This document shows positions 31,878 to 40,176 of a stretch of 64,000 nucleotides of DNA, piece by piece. Within the stretch, counting starts at the first letter, position 1; the number at the start of each line of letters is the position of its first letter. The DNA comes from a virus. Position numbers and translations under genes: made by a program. Under the pieces are notes generated by a model. It was given only the letters and a program-made list of their open reading frames with translations. It was not told the origin of the DNA and did not search any database. The DNA lies in the IMG/VR virus record IMGVR_UViG_3300042879_004946, positions 1 to 64,000 of that record; one strand, given 5' to 3'.

Positions 31878-33911
31878 ATGTCATTAAATTTAAGAAGTTC
31901 AGGAACCCCTTTAACACAACCACAATTAGATAGTAATTTTACTTTTCTTTTTGGTAGAGATATTACTGGGACAACTGTATCTGGAAATACGGTTTTTTTA
32001 AATAAACAAAATGGTACAAGTTTTAGTTTTAATATACCTTCTTTTACAGGAAACACTTCAGCTTCTTGTATAAATGATTTATATGTTAGTAACATTCACG
32101 GATGTTCACCAATAACAATTCATGATTCTATTCAAAGTGTTGGTTCTTTCGCAAATGGTTTTCGTAGTTTTGCTTTTGGTGATGATGATAATACAGCTAG
32201 TGGTGATTTTTCTTTTGCAATTGGTGAGACTACAATAGCAAGTGGTAATTCTTCACACGCGGAAGGTGTAAGTACAACAGCAATTGGTTATGGTTCTCAT
32301 ACAGAAGGCAATAGCACAGAAGCTATTGGTAATTATTCACACGCGGAAGGTGAAGGTACAACATCGAATGGCATATCTTCACACGCGGAAGGTTTTACTA
32401 CAACAGCAACTGGTGATTATTCACATGCGGAAGGATCGACAACACTAACCACTGGTGCTTATTCTCACGCAGAGGGTAGGGGTACTAAAACAGAAGGTGA
32501 TTATTCACATGCAGAAGGTGAAAATACGATAGCAACCGGTGAAAGATCACACGCGGAAGGTCGTGATACGCGGTCACTTGGTTGGTGGTCACACGCAGAA
32601 GGATCTGGGTCTTATACTGGTGTATATGGTTATACAGTCACAAACACAACAAACGGTGTAATCACGTTAGATTCTACCTATGGTAATGTTGTGTCACAGT
32701 TTACCGGTATGACTTATGTTATGACTAACGCTTCAGGGATGTATGGTACAATAAGTGGGACACCGACTTTTGATGGTACTAATACAATAGTATATATAAA
32801 TGAAACTGATGGTGGAGAAACGATAATAGCACCAATGGAAAATCCACAAGCTGAATCGGCCGACCAAATATTAGGCGGTTATTATTCACATGCGGAAGGT
32901 CAAGGCGCAATAGCACGTGGTGACTATTCACATGCGGAAGGAGGGCTTCAATCTTTTTCATCCCCAGGAGGTGGTACAATATTTACAAGAACAGTTGCCA
33001 ATGGATCTTATTCACACGCAGAAGGTATTGCAACTAAAGCTTTAGGTAATAGTTCACATTCACAAGGTATTTTAACAGAGGCTATTGGTACCTATTCATT
33101 TGCGTCAGGAAGTAATTCAAAAGCTTATGGGTTCACTTCCTTCATACACTCAACTGATTCTATCTTAACTAGTGGTGCAACAAATTCGGTTTTATTGGGC
33201 GGTCAAAACATCACGGGTTCATCAAGTAATACTGTTTATGTTCCGAATTTAAATATTAATTACCAACCAAACACACATACAGGTACAACTTCGCAAGTTT
33301 TGGTTAGAGACAGTGTTACAGGTAATGTTGAAGTTAAAAATATTGGAAATGTTTATTATTGTGCTTTATTTATAAATTCTAGTAGTCAACCACCTGCAGG
33401 TATTATACCGTCGGTAACAATAGCTAATGGTGGTATCGCTGATAGAGGTAAAAGAATTACTGGTTTTACACAGATAGTATCAAATGGTGTTGTCTCTAAT
33501 TCAACGGGAGTAGGTAATTATGTGACATCACCACCAAGTTGTAGTTTCGGTACTTTTAATAATAATAGTGGAGTTTTTAGTATAACACAAGCAGGTCTTT
33601 ATCTTATTGAAGGATCGATACATCTTAAATCGGATAATGATTCTTCTGTTTATTGGCAATCAGTTTCGGCAGGTACTTTTGGTTTAGGTATTCACCCGGC
33701 AAATGATACTGATATTTATGCAGGAAATTATATGGCAGTATTACCTAATGTACAATCAGAAATTGATGTAACAGTAAGTACTTTAATATATGCTGACGGT
33801 ATAAATGATTTTGTCTCTCTAAAACATTTAAATTGGACTAATAGAAGTTATAACGGTACAGTTTACACTAGTAGTGATGGCATCAGGTTTTCAATAACAA
33901 AAGTGTATTAA
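31878..33911 (+). CDS. Tail fibre, SHAEG-repeat and C1q-like tip (677 aa)
   Basis: A short start (LRSSGTPLTQPQLDSNFTF) looks like a phage fibre attachment peptide. It is followed by the SNIHGCSPITIHDSIQS module also present in the giant minus-strand fibre. About 14 G-YSHAEG units follow (about residues 110-400), split by an insertion near 235-320. The tip domain (about 490-677) ends DGIRFSITKVY and parallels that of the upstream fibre. SHAEG rolls form trimeric stalks in YadA-like adhesins. It lies 15 bases after the previous fibre, and its stop overlaps the next ATG (TAATG). Confidence 0.8.
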   Translation: MSLNLRSSGTPLTQPQLDSNFTFLFGRDITGTTVSGNTVFLNKQNGTSFSFNIPSFTGNTSASCINDLYVSNIHGCSPITIHDSIQSVGSFANGFRSFAFGDDDNTASGDFSFAIGETTIASGNSSHAEGVSTTAIGYGSHTEGNSTEAIGNYSHAEGEGTTSNGISSHAEGFTTTATGDYSHAEGSTTLTTGAYSHAEGRGTKTEGDYSHAEGENTIATGERSHAEGRDTRSLGWWSHAEGSGSYTGVYGYTVTNTTNGVITLDSTYGNVVSQFTGMTYVMTNASGMYGTISGTPTFDGTNTIVYINETDGGETIIAPMENPQAESADQILGGYYSHAEGQGAIARGDYSHAEGGLQSFSSPGGGTIFTRTVANGSYSHAEGIATKALGNSSHSQGILTEAIGTYSFASGSNSKAYGFTSFIHSTDSILTSGATNSVLLGGQNITGSSSNTVYVPNLNINYQPNTHTGTTSQVLVRDSVTGNVEVKNIGNVYYCALFINSSSQPPAGIIPSVTIANGGIADRGKRITGFTQIVSNGVVSNSTGVGNYVTSPPSCSFGTFNNNSGVFSITQAGLYLIEGSIHLKSDNDSSVYWQSVSAGTFGLGIHPANDTDIYAGNYMAVLPNVQSEIDVTVSTLIYADGINDFVSLKHLNWTNRSYNGTVYTSSDGIRFSITKVY

Positions 33912-35689
33912 TGGACATAAAAAACAACTATTATTTTAAAAATTTTGAAACCATAAATTTGGTTTACAATGAATATTGGGATTTTAATCTTGCGAACGAC
34001 AAAACTGGTGATTTTATTCCTTATGCCATTAATTGTAAAGATAGTTGTGGTCATGTGATTATAACGGATGGTTTGGTTGCATGGTTTGATATTAACAACA
34101 GTGGTACCACAACGTCAAGTTATAGTTTGACTTCTTTAGTAGAATGGTCAGGTTATACCTTGACACCTTCTAGTGGTTTTACCTTAAATGATTGGGGGTT
34201 AACGGGGGTTGATAACGGTAGAACTGATTGTTTATCAGGAAAAACTTTAACTATAACATCAGCAGATACTAGATTAGTTTTATACGCTGTTACTGGTTAT
34301 AGTATTACATATAATTCAGAATCTGGTTGTACAGTTGGCCCTGGAATTTATACCTATCCATATGAAACTCATTATAATGTAGAAGCTTTAGGTGGTTGTC
34401 CCGTTGGTGATACTGTTTGTTTAAACGGTGGTTTTTACCAAGGGTTTTTTAAATTAGATAACGACAAGCCATCACCAATTAACGAATTAAGTGTTGATCC
34501 TTGTTGTCAAAGTGGATATACCTTAACTTCAACTTCTGGATATACAAAATGGCAAGTAATGCCAACAGAATTTCCAAATGGCTGGTCAATGGAGACTTGG
34601 ATTAAATGGGATAACTCTTATTGTTCTTCAGGGAATACATCAGGTCTTACTTTAAATGATAATTTCACAGGAAACACTAATTTCTTTTTTTATATTGGTA
34701 CACGAGCAGAAAATAAATTTTGGAATGATTTTTCAGGTGAAACAGGATATACGACTACCACTGGTATTCCATTACAAAGAACCGCTTCTTTAGAATACGA
34801 GGAAAAAGTAGTAGAACCAAATAGTGGCGTTAGTTGGTTTACCAGAAATACTAGTTGTAGTTGTGGTTGTCAGGTTACTTGTGATGTTTGTGGTACTGTT
34901 ACCACAGGGTATGTTGACCCAAGTTATATTTCAGGTGGTCAAAACTGGTTTTCTCAGGGCAGTAGTCAAATAGCAACTTGTTGTAGCGTTTGTAACACGC
35001 CAGTATTAAATTCGGTAGTTACTGGTTATAGTTATAATTATTGTGACCAGTTATCAGAAAACGCTTTAGGTTTTAGAATTACAAATGATGGTCGAATTGG
35101 TTACCGTAAGATGACAGTTACGGGTGATTGTTATAATAATAAATTTTTAATAACTGGAACCGTTATGGAAGAAGGTTATTCTGACGCAAATATTATGCCA
35201 ACAGGAAACACATGGACGCATGTTGTAGTGACTTATATTGAGGGTGGTTCTAAATATGGTTTGCCGGCAGGTACTTTAACTTTTTGGGTTGATGGTTTGG
35301 CAAAATATAAAGTTTATGATTTTATTGGCTTACAATTACGTGCTTTAAACGAATGGAGTGATAAACAAATAGGTGTACCTTTTAATATGAGTTGGGGTGG
35401 TGGTACACAAGGTCTAACAGAAAGTCAAACATTTGGTGGTCCAGACCCAGCTGATAAAAATTTAGATATTGAAAAATACTTTGCAGGAACTTTTGAAGGT
35501 GAGTTATCACAATTACGTTTTTATGAAAAGGCTTTAAATGTTTTAGAAATTAGAAATAACTTTTTTGTTGATTGTCGAAGATATTGTAAAGACAATACTT
35601 TTGGCGGTGCACAAATTGTACAACCAGGAAACAATAACTGTGGTAGTTGTAAAAGTCCACTACCACCTTATATCATAATACCATGTTGA
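33911..35689 (+). CDS. LamG-like (concanavalin-fold) virion protein, Cys-rich
   Basis: This 592-residue protein is unusually Cys-rich for this genome, with clusters such as TSCSCGCQVTCDVCGT (about 313-329) and NCGSCKSP near the C-terminus. The segments NGWSMETWIKWDNSYC (about 221-236), TWTHVVVTYIEGG (about 434-446), GTLTFWVDGLAKYKVYD and GELSQLRFYEKALN follow the order of a LamG/concanavalin-like carbohydrate-binding domain. It is translationally coupled to the fibre gene before it. A glycan-binding accessory fibre or tip protein is the most likely role, by inference from fold and position. Confidence 0.65.
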   Translation: MDIKNNYYFKNFETINLVYNEYWDFNLANDKTGDFIPYAINCKDSCGHVIITDGLVAWFDINNSGTTTSSYSLTSLVEWSGYTLTPSSGFTLNDWGLTGVDNGRTDCLSGKTLTITSADTRLVLYAVTGYSITYNSESGCTVGPGIYTYPYETHYNVEALGGCPVGDTVCLNGGFYQGFFKLDNDKPSPINELSVDPCCQSGYTLTSTSGYTKWQVMPTEFPNGWSMETWIKWDNSYCSSGNTSGLTLNDNFTGNTNFFFYIGTRAENKFWNDFSGETGYTTTTGIPLQRTASLEYEEKVVEPNSGVSWFTRNTSCSCGCQVTCDVCGTVTTGYVDPSYISGGQNWFSQGSSQIATCCSVCNTPVLNSVVTGYSYNYCDQLSENALGFRITNDGRIGYRKMTVTGDCYNNKFLITGTVMEEGYSDANIMPTGNTWTHVVVTYIEGGSKYGLPAGTLTFWVDGLAKYKVYDFIGLQLRALNEWSDKQIGVPFNMSWGGGTQGLTESQTFGGPDPADKNLDIEKYFAGTFEGELSQLRFYEKALNVLEIRNNFFVDCRRYCKDNTFGGAQIVQPGNNNCGSCKSPLPPYIIIPC

Positions 35690-35690
35690 T

Positions 35691-35699
35691 GATATTTAT
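35691..35699 (+). promoter_or_regulatory. GATATTTAT start-proximal element
   Basis: 8 bases upstream of the ATG at 35708, immediately after the LamG-like stop codon. Confidence 0.5.
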
Positions 35700-35707
35700 T
35701 AACTAAG

Positions 35708-36097
35708 ATGGCACAAAATTTTTTCATTCGTAAGAACAGCACACTTCCGGTAGTTAAGTTAAAATTAACTAATGACGGTAGAAGTACCTATCGTCAAATA
35801 TATGACCGTTTAGAAAACGCTGCAATCACCTTCAGTATGATAGATGATAAAGGTAATTATAAAGTTTTTAATAAAGCAGGATTACTTTTACCCGTAGATA
35901 AGGCCCTATGTAAAGAAGATGGTGAATATTATCTAGGTTACCAATTTGACATTAAAGATGTAAACCAGGCAGGTTCTTTTAAAGCGGAATTTAGAGTTGA
36001 TTTTTTAGACAATGGTGAGAGTTTAATTGTTCCAATTAGGGAAGACTTATATATAAATGTATTAGATAGTTTTACAAAAGCTAAAATTGTATGTTAA
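35708..36097 (+). CDS. Small virion protein (baseplate/fibre-associated, BppU-N-like)
   Basis: This 129-residue beta-rich protein starts MAQNFFIRKNSTLPVVKLKL. It has IYDRLENAAITFSMIDDKG (about 31-49) and a C-terminal GSFKAEFRVDFLDNGESLIVP (about 92-112). The pattern of strands around a central ITFSMxDxxGxxK resembles N-terminal fibre-attachment domains of baseplate proteins such as BppU. That match is by eye and tentative. Its stop at 36095-36097 lies just before the ATG (36099) of the CRISPR-linked paralogue, so both may share one transcript that continues into mini-array 3. Confidence 0.5.
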   Translation: MAQNFFIRKNSTLPVVKLKLTNDGRSTYRQIYDRLENAAITFSMIDDKGNYKVFNKAGLLLPVDKALCKEDGEYYLGYQFDIKDVNQAGSFKAEFRVDFLDNGESLIVPIREDLYINVLDSFTKAKIVC

Positions 36098-36098
36098 A

Positions 36099-36473
36099 AT
36101 GAAAAATCTTATAAGAAAAATATTAAGGGAAGAGTTTGATGATTTTGATTGGGCAGAAGAATTGGTTGGTAACACCAAACAATTTTCACCCGCTGAAGAA
36201 TTTTTGTATGAAATTATGTCCAATTTAAAGGCGGTTCCTTCGGAAAAAAATCCAGGTTGGATGTTATATAAGGATAAAAGCGGGGTTACTTTAATGGCGG
36301 ATAGTGTGGATAGAGATAAAAAAGATCCTTATTTATGGGTTGATTATGATGAAATTTGGTTAAAATTACGTCAAAAATTTGGTCTTAACAATCAGGAAAC
36401 CAAAGACTTATGCGTGCGTATGCTGGAGATGACCCATAAACGAAAGGTATTGACAGCAGCCTTCATCGGCTAA
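36099..36473 (+). CDS. Small CRISPR-linked protein, (I/L)xE N-terminus, paralogue 3
   Basis: This 124-residue paralogue of the genes at 1520-1891 and 1952-2329 is 34 kb away and on the opposite strand. It starts MKNLIRKILREEFDDFDW at ATG 36099; the longer frame from 36087 needs a TTG. It differs from the other copies mostly at scattered positions after residue 45. Its MLEMTHKRKV is encoded by the first repeat of mini-array 3. The last residues (AAFIG) are set by the repeat end and the spacer, and the stop is at 36471-36473 inside the spacer. Three loci with the same gene-repeat fusion argue that the gene and the array move or are kept as a unit. The molecular function is unknown. Confidence 0.7.
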   Translation: MKNLIRKILREEFDDFDWAEELVGNTKQFSPAEEFLYEIMSNLKAVPSEKNPGWMLYKDKSGVTLMADSVDRDKKDPYLWVDYDEIWLKLRQKFGLNNQETKDLCVRMLEMTHKRKVLTAAFIG

Positions 36474-36523
36474 ACCCTTCGTACAAAGCTGGAGATGACC
36501 CATAAACGAAAGGTATTGACCTG
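36422..36523 (+). CRISPR. CRISPR mini-array 3: two 36-bp repeats around one 30-bp spacer
   Basis: Repeats lie at 36422-36457 and 36488-36523 with the spacer at 36458-36487, again a 66-bp period. The plus-strand sense begins GCTGGAGATGACC and, in the first repeat, ends GGTATTGACAGC, so the ends GCTG and CAGC are perfectly complementary. The second repeat ends GACCTG and runs directly into the GATATTTAT element and start of the next gene, as at mini-array 2. Direction is the same as the flanking genes. A host Cas13b could process it into one 30-nt-spacer crRNA. Confidence 0.85.
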
Positions 36524-36531
36524 ATATTTAT
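36523..36531 (+). promoter_or_regulatory. GATATTTAT start-proximal element
   Basis: It shares its first base with the end of the terminal repeat and lies 5 bases before the ATG at 36537. The junction matches the one at 1897-1905 on the other strand. Confidence 0.45.
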
Positions 36532-36536
36532 AAAAT

Positions 36537-36881
36537 ATGAAAAATCTTATAAAAAAAATATTAAAAGAAGAAATCGCCACCAGCAAGAGTTTTGAAGACT
36601 TTGCTGAAAAAAGATTTAAAGGTGCGGAAAAAATCACCAATAATGCAAAAGAAAAAGGTGGTCCAGCAATGTTAACCTATCACCATTTTAGAGTTAAATT
36701 ACCTTACTATAAAAAAGCAATGGAAGGTAAATTTGATTTGGAAGAATCAAAAAAAGAATTTAAAAAATATCTAGATGAATTATGTGACTTATCTGAAAAC
36801 GTTGAAATGGGACAAGTAGAATTTCAAAAATTAGTTGGTCTTATAGAAGTTTTAGGTGAACTCATAATCAAACAAAAGTAA
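36537..36881 (+). CDS. Hypothetical helical protein with (I/L)xE N-terminus
   Basis: This 114-residue protein shares only its start, MKNLIKKILKEE, with the CRISPR-linked family; the rest is different. It is helical, with KGGPAMLTYHHFRVKLPYYK at about residues 42-61, followed by Glu/Leu-rich helices to the end. No family is recognised with confidence. The N-terminal identity across unrelated bodies supports the idea that the first 12 residues are a modular targeting tag. It is the last gene before the DNA polymerase and follows mini-array 3. Confidence 0.6.
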   Translation: MKNLIKKILKEEIATSKSFEDFAEKRFKGAEKITNNAKEKGGPAMLTYHHFRVKLPYYKKAMEGKFDLEESKKEFKKYLDELCDLSENVEMGQVEFQKLVGLIEVLGELIIKQK

Positions 36882-36912
36882 TTTACTATCTCAAAATATT
36901 TCGTTATCTTTA
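36882..36912 (+). promoter_or_regulatory. Variant promoter TTTA-N19-TATCTTTA for DNA polymerase
   Basis: TTTA at 36882-36885, 19 bases, TATCTTTA at 36905-36912. It matches the host spacing but with A in place of the final G of both boxes, as upstream of the helicase gene. Confidence 0.35.
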
Positions 36913-36929
36913 TTAAAAATTAATAACGA
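36901..36929 (+). promoter_or_regulatory. Inverted repeat upstream of DNA polymerase (operator or mRNA hairpin)
   Basis: TCGTTAT (36901-36907) and ATAACGA (36923-36929) are exact inverted repeats, 39 bases before the polymerase ATG and overlapping the putative -7 box. It could be a repressor site. Alternatively, as T4 gp43 binds a hairpin in its own mRNA, it could be a translational operator. Confidence 0.45.
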
Positions 36930-36968
36930 GTTGGTCTTACTGTACCCGTCCAAAACAGATGAAATATT

Positions 36969-39836
36969 ATGAGCAAAGAAAAAATTTCCCAAGCGACTCC
37001 CGCTGACATTAAAACCTTTTTAGAAGGTCGTGACCCTGAAAAATATATTGTAGGAATAGAATTAGACCAAACAGATGATTGGTCGGTTGATAATTCTAAT
37101 CGTGTTTATCTTATGATTGATGACCCTGAAAAAGGTAAAAAAATTAAAACTCAAAAGTTTATACCTTTTTTATGGACCAAATCTTTAAAAGATACTGGTT
37201 TCTATGGTGATGATGTTGAAAGAATGAAGTATGAGGCAAAAAGACATGGAATTTCTACCGAAAAATTAAGAACCGATGATAATCAACGTTTAGAAGATGG
37301 TTTTAAATATTTGGTTAAAACAACTGGTACTTATCGTGATTTGGTTAACTTTTTTAAAAAAGGTGGTTTAGACCCCTGGAAACGAAAAGACGTTATACAA
37401 ATATTACCACCGATTGAACAATATATGATTCAAACCGGTAAAAGATTGTTTAAAGGTTTTGATGATTATTCTGAAGTTCATAAAGTAGTATTCGATATTG
37501 AGACCACTTCTTTAGAACCAGAAGAAGGTCATATATTTTTGATTGGTATTAAGGATAATCGTGGTTTTAGAAAGATTTTAAGTGCTTACGATGAAAATGG
37601 TGAATGGACGACTGAAGCTGAAAAAGAAATGATTATAAAGTTTTTTGAAACTATTTCTGAACTTAACGCTTCGATTATTACTGGTTATAATTCTGAAAAC
37701 TTTGACTGGCACTATATTTTAGGTAGAATGAAAATATTAGGAATCGTCAATGAATATGTTAGAGTTTCACCCAGAGGTGATAAAACTAAAACTTATACTT
37801 CAGATGGTTTTATTAAAACTAAACATCCTGGAATTCCTTTAACACGTAAAACTGCATCACTTAAATTGGGTGCAGAGTTGGAGCAATATGAACAAACAAA
37901 CATGTGGGGTTATAATATTTTAGACACCTTACATCGTGTTAGACAAGCACAAGCATTAAATTCAAACATTAAAGAAGCGGGTTTGAAATATATTGCAAAA
38001 GAAGCAAAAGTAGAAAGAGGAAATCGTGTTTATGTTGATGGTTTACAATTAGGTAGAATTTGGAATGAAAATAAACAATATTATTATAACCCTACAAGCG
38101 GTCAGTGGCATGGTTTAGAAGAAGATAAACCAGAACCAAAAATGGTGGAAAATAAAAAAGGTGAAATGGTTGTTATTGACGGATATGAAGATAAGTGGGA
38201 TATTGTTGATGGTCGATTTTTAATTACGGAATACTTAACGGATGACTTACTGGAAACCGAACAAGTAGATGATATTTACACCCAAGCAGGGTTTTTAACA
38301 GCATCACTGGTACCAACAACTTTTAGCAGAAGCATTACAATGGGAACCGCGACACTTTGGAAATTATTGATGATGGCGTGGTCGTATGAAAATGGTCTAG
38401 CAATTCCCGATACATTACCAAAAAGAGATTTTACTGGTGGTCTTTCCAGACTTTTACATTTGGGTTATAGTAAAAAAGTTGCAAAATTTGACTACGCATC
38501 ACTTTATCCGTCGATTCAATTAACGCACGAAGTTTTTCCTGATTGTGATATTACGGGTGCTCTAAGAGCTATGTTATTGTACTTATCCGAAACACGTAAT
38601 AAGTATAAAGCTTTGATGAATGAATCAAATGCGGTGGGTGACGTAAAAGCGGCTTCCATGTACGATAAAAAACAATTACCAATTAAGGGTTTAAATAATT
38701 CCGCTTTTGGTTCTATTTCCGCTCCATACATTTTTCCTTGGGGTGATATTGATATCGGTGAGATGATTACTTGTACAGGTAGACAATATCTAAGAACTAT
38801 GATTACTTTTTTCATGGAAAGAGGATACACACCTTTAGTGTTAGATACTGATGGGGTTAATTTTTCTTGTCCTGAAGATGCTGACAACCGAGAATATATT
38901 GGTAATGGTTTACATCGTTTTGTTAAAAAAGGAGTTGTATATAAAGGTATTGATGCCGATGTTGCTGAATATAACGAAAGGTTTATGCACGGTGTTATGG
39001 GTCTTGATATTGATGATATTATGGATGCAACAATTAATTTATCCAGAAAAAATTATGCAATTTTAAAACCTGGTGGAAAAGTTAAATTAACAGGTAATAC
39101 CATTAAGGGAAAAACAATACCTAAATATATTGAAAAGTTTTTAAGTAAAGCAATTAGACTGTTGTTGGATGGTAAAGGTAAGGAGTTTGTTGATTTTTAT
39201 TATGAGTATTTAGAAAAAATTTATAACAAACAAATACCTTTGGTAGATATCGCAAATAAATCAAAAGTTAAAAAAACCATTGAGAGTTATAAAAAAAGAG
39301 GTACCGACAAAAACGGTAGGGAACTATCTAGACAAGCTCACATGGAGTTAATTATTCGTGATGGTATTCACATAAACTTGGGTGATACCATTTATTATAT
39401 TAATAATGGAACTAAAAAATCTCACGCAGATATCACAACCAGTAAAACTAAAAAAGACCCACCAGAAGGTACTCTTAAATTTAATTGTTATTTGATTACC
39501 GAAGACCAGATTAAGAAAAATCCTGATTTAACTGGCGAATATAATGTACCAAAATACATTGATGCTTTTAATAAAAAAGTAGAGCCACTTTTAGTAGTGT
39601 TTCCTTTACATATTCGAGAATCTTTAATTATTGAGAACCCAGAAGACAAACAATATTTCACTTCTAAAGAATTAGAGTTAATTGGTGGTATTGCAACAAA
39701 CCCAGAAGACCAAGATACCTTAGAAGAATTGATGACTATGAGTGAAGGTGAGGTTAATTTTTGGAATAGAAAAGGTGTTTCCGAAACTTATATGATAAAA
39801 GATAGATTTCAAGAAAATAAAGAAATTATTATATAA
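36969..39836 (+). CDS. Family B DNA polymerase (T4 gp43-like)
   Basis: This 955-residue replicative polymerase has a 3'-5' exonuclease domain with D176/E178 in KVVFDIETTSLE and D246 in ITGYNSENFDW. Polymerase motif A is FDYASLYPS (D508), motif B is KGLNNSAFGS (573-582), and motif C is DTDG (626-629). Length and motif order agree with the T4/RB69 group. An inserted charged segment (about 383-412, DKPEPKMVENKKGE) precedes the palm. It is preceded by an inverted repeat and a possible promoter, and no other replisome gene except the SNF2-type helicase is in the window. All catalytic residues seen are intact. Confidence 0.95.
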   Translation: MSKEKISQATPADIKTFLEGRDPEKYIVGIELDQTDDWSVDNSNRVYLMIDDPEKGKKIKTQKFIPFLWTKSLKDTGFYGDDVERMKYEAKRHGISTEKLRTDDNQRLEDGFKYLVKTTGTYRDLVNFFKKGGLDPWKRKDVIQILPPIEQYMIQTGKRLFKGFDDYSEVHKVVFDIETTSLEPEEGHIFLIGIKDNRGFRKILSAYDENGEWTTEAEKEMIIKFFETISELNASIITGYNSENFDWHYILGRMKILGIVNEYVRVSPRGDKTKTYTSDGFIKTKHPGIPLTRKTASLKLGAELEQYEQTNMWGYNILDTLHRVRQAQALNSNIKEAGLKYIAKEAKVERGNRVYVDGLQLGRIWNENKQYYYNPTSGQWHGLEEDKPEPKMVENKKGEMVVIDGYEDKWDIVDGRFLITEYLTDDLLETEQVDDIYTQAGFLTASLVPTTFSRSITMGTATLWKLLMMAWSYENGLAIPDTLPKRDFTGGLSRLLHLGYSKKVAKFDYASLYPSIQLTHEVFPDCDITGALRAMLLYLSETRNKYKALMNESNAVGDVKAASMYDKKQLPIKGLNNSAFGSISAPYIFPWGDIDIGEMITCTGRQYLRTMITFFMERGYTPLVLDTDGVNFSCPEDADNREYIGNGLHRFVKKGVVYKGIDADVAEYNERFMHGVMGLDIDDIMDATINLSRKNYAILKPGGKVKLTGNTIKGKTIPKYIEKFLSKAIRLLLDGKGKEFVDFYYEYLEKIYNKQIPLVDIANKSKVKKTIESYKKRGTDKNGRELSRQAHMELIIRDGIHINLGDTIYYINNGTKKSHADITTSKTKKDPPEGTLKFNCYLITEDQIKKNPDLTGEYNVPKYIDAFNKKVEPLLVVFPLHIRESLIIENPEDKQYFTSKELELIGGIATNPEDQDTLEELMTMSEGEVNFWNRKGVSETYMIKDRFQENKEIII

Positions 39837-39857
39837 TTATATAAATTAATTTTTATG

Positions 39858-39866
39858 GATATTTAT
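39858..39866 (+). promoter_or_regulatory. GATATTTAT start-proximal element
   Basis: 5 bases before the ATG at 39872, just downstream of the polymerase stop. Confidence 0.45.
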
Positions 39867-39871
39867 AAATT

Positions 39872-40135
39872 ATGATGTTAGATTTACAAGAATTTGTTAC
39901 TTACGATATAGCTTTAAAATTAAAAAAATTAGGGTATTCAACCCCTTTGACTACTTATTATAACATCTACAACAAACATGTTTTCTTTTCTAATAACGGA
40001 ATTCATAATGAAGCTATTTGGGCACCTAATTACAAACAAACTTTAGATTGGTTAACAATAGTTTTTGGTTTAAAAATTAAGCCAACAAAAGAATATATTA
40101 TTAAAGCGGTCAATGAATTAAGTGAAAAATTATAA
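39872..40135 (+). CDS. Conserved hypothetical small phage protein
   Basis: This 87-residue protein starts MMLDLQEFVTYDIALKLKKLGYSTP and has a C-terminal APNYKQTLDWLTIVFGLKI (about 50-68). The pattern is of a group of small proteins often found in Bacteroidetes and their phages: an aromatic-rich middle, a YEIALKLKELGF-like start and an APTxQQAxDWL-like end. Their function is unknown. It lies between DNA polymerase and the small-gene cluster at 40-42.7 kb. Confidence 0.55.
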   Translation: MMLDLQEFVTYDIALKLKKLGYSTPLTTYYNIYNKHVFFSNNGIHNEAIWAPNYKQTLDWLTIVFGLKIKPTKEYIIKAVNELSEKL

Positions 40136-40153
40136 AATAAATCGTTTTTCTAT

Positions 40154-40162
40154 GATATTTAT
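40154..40162 (+). promoter_or_regulatory. GATATTTAT start-proximal element
   Basis: 14 bases before the ATG at 40177, opening a run of five closely packed genes (40177-42656). Confidence 0.5.
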
Positions 40163-40176
40163 AAAGAAAAGAAAAA

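Noticed and set aside
19476-33911. Diversity-generating retroelement acting on fibres
   Set aside because: No reverse transcriptase, no template repeat and no adenine-biased variable repeat were seen.
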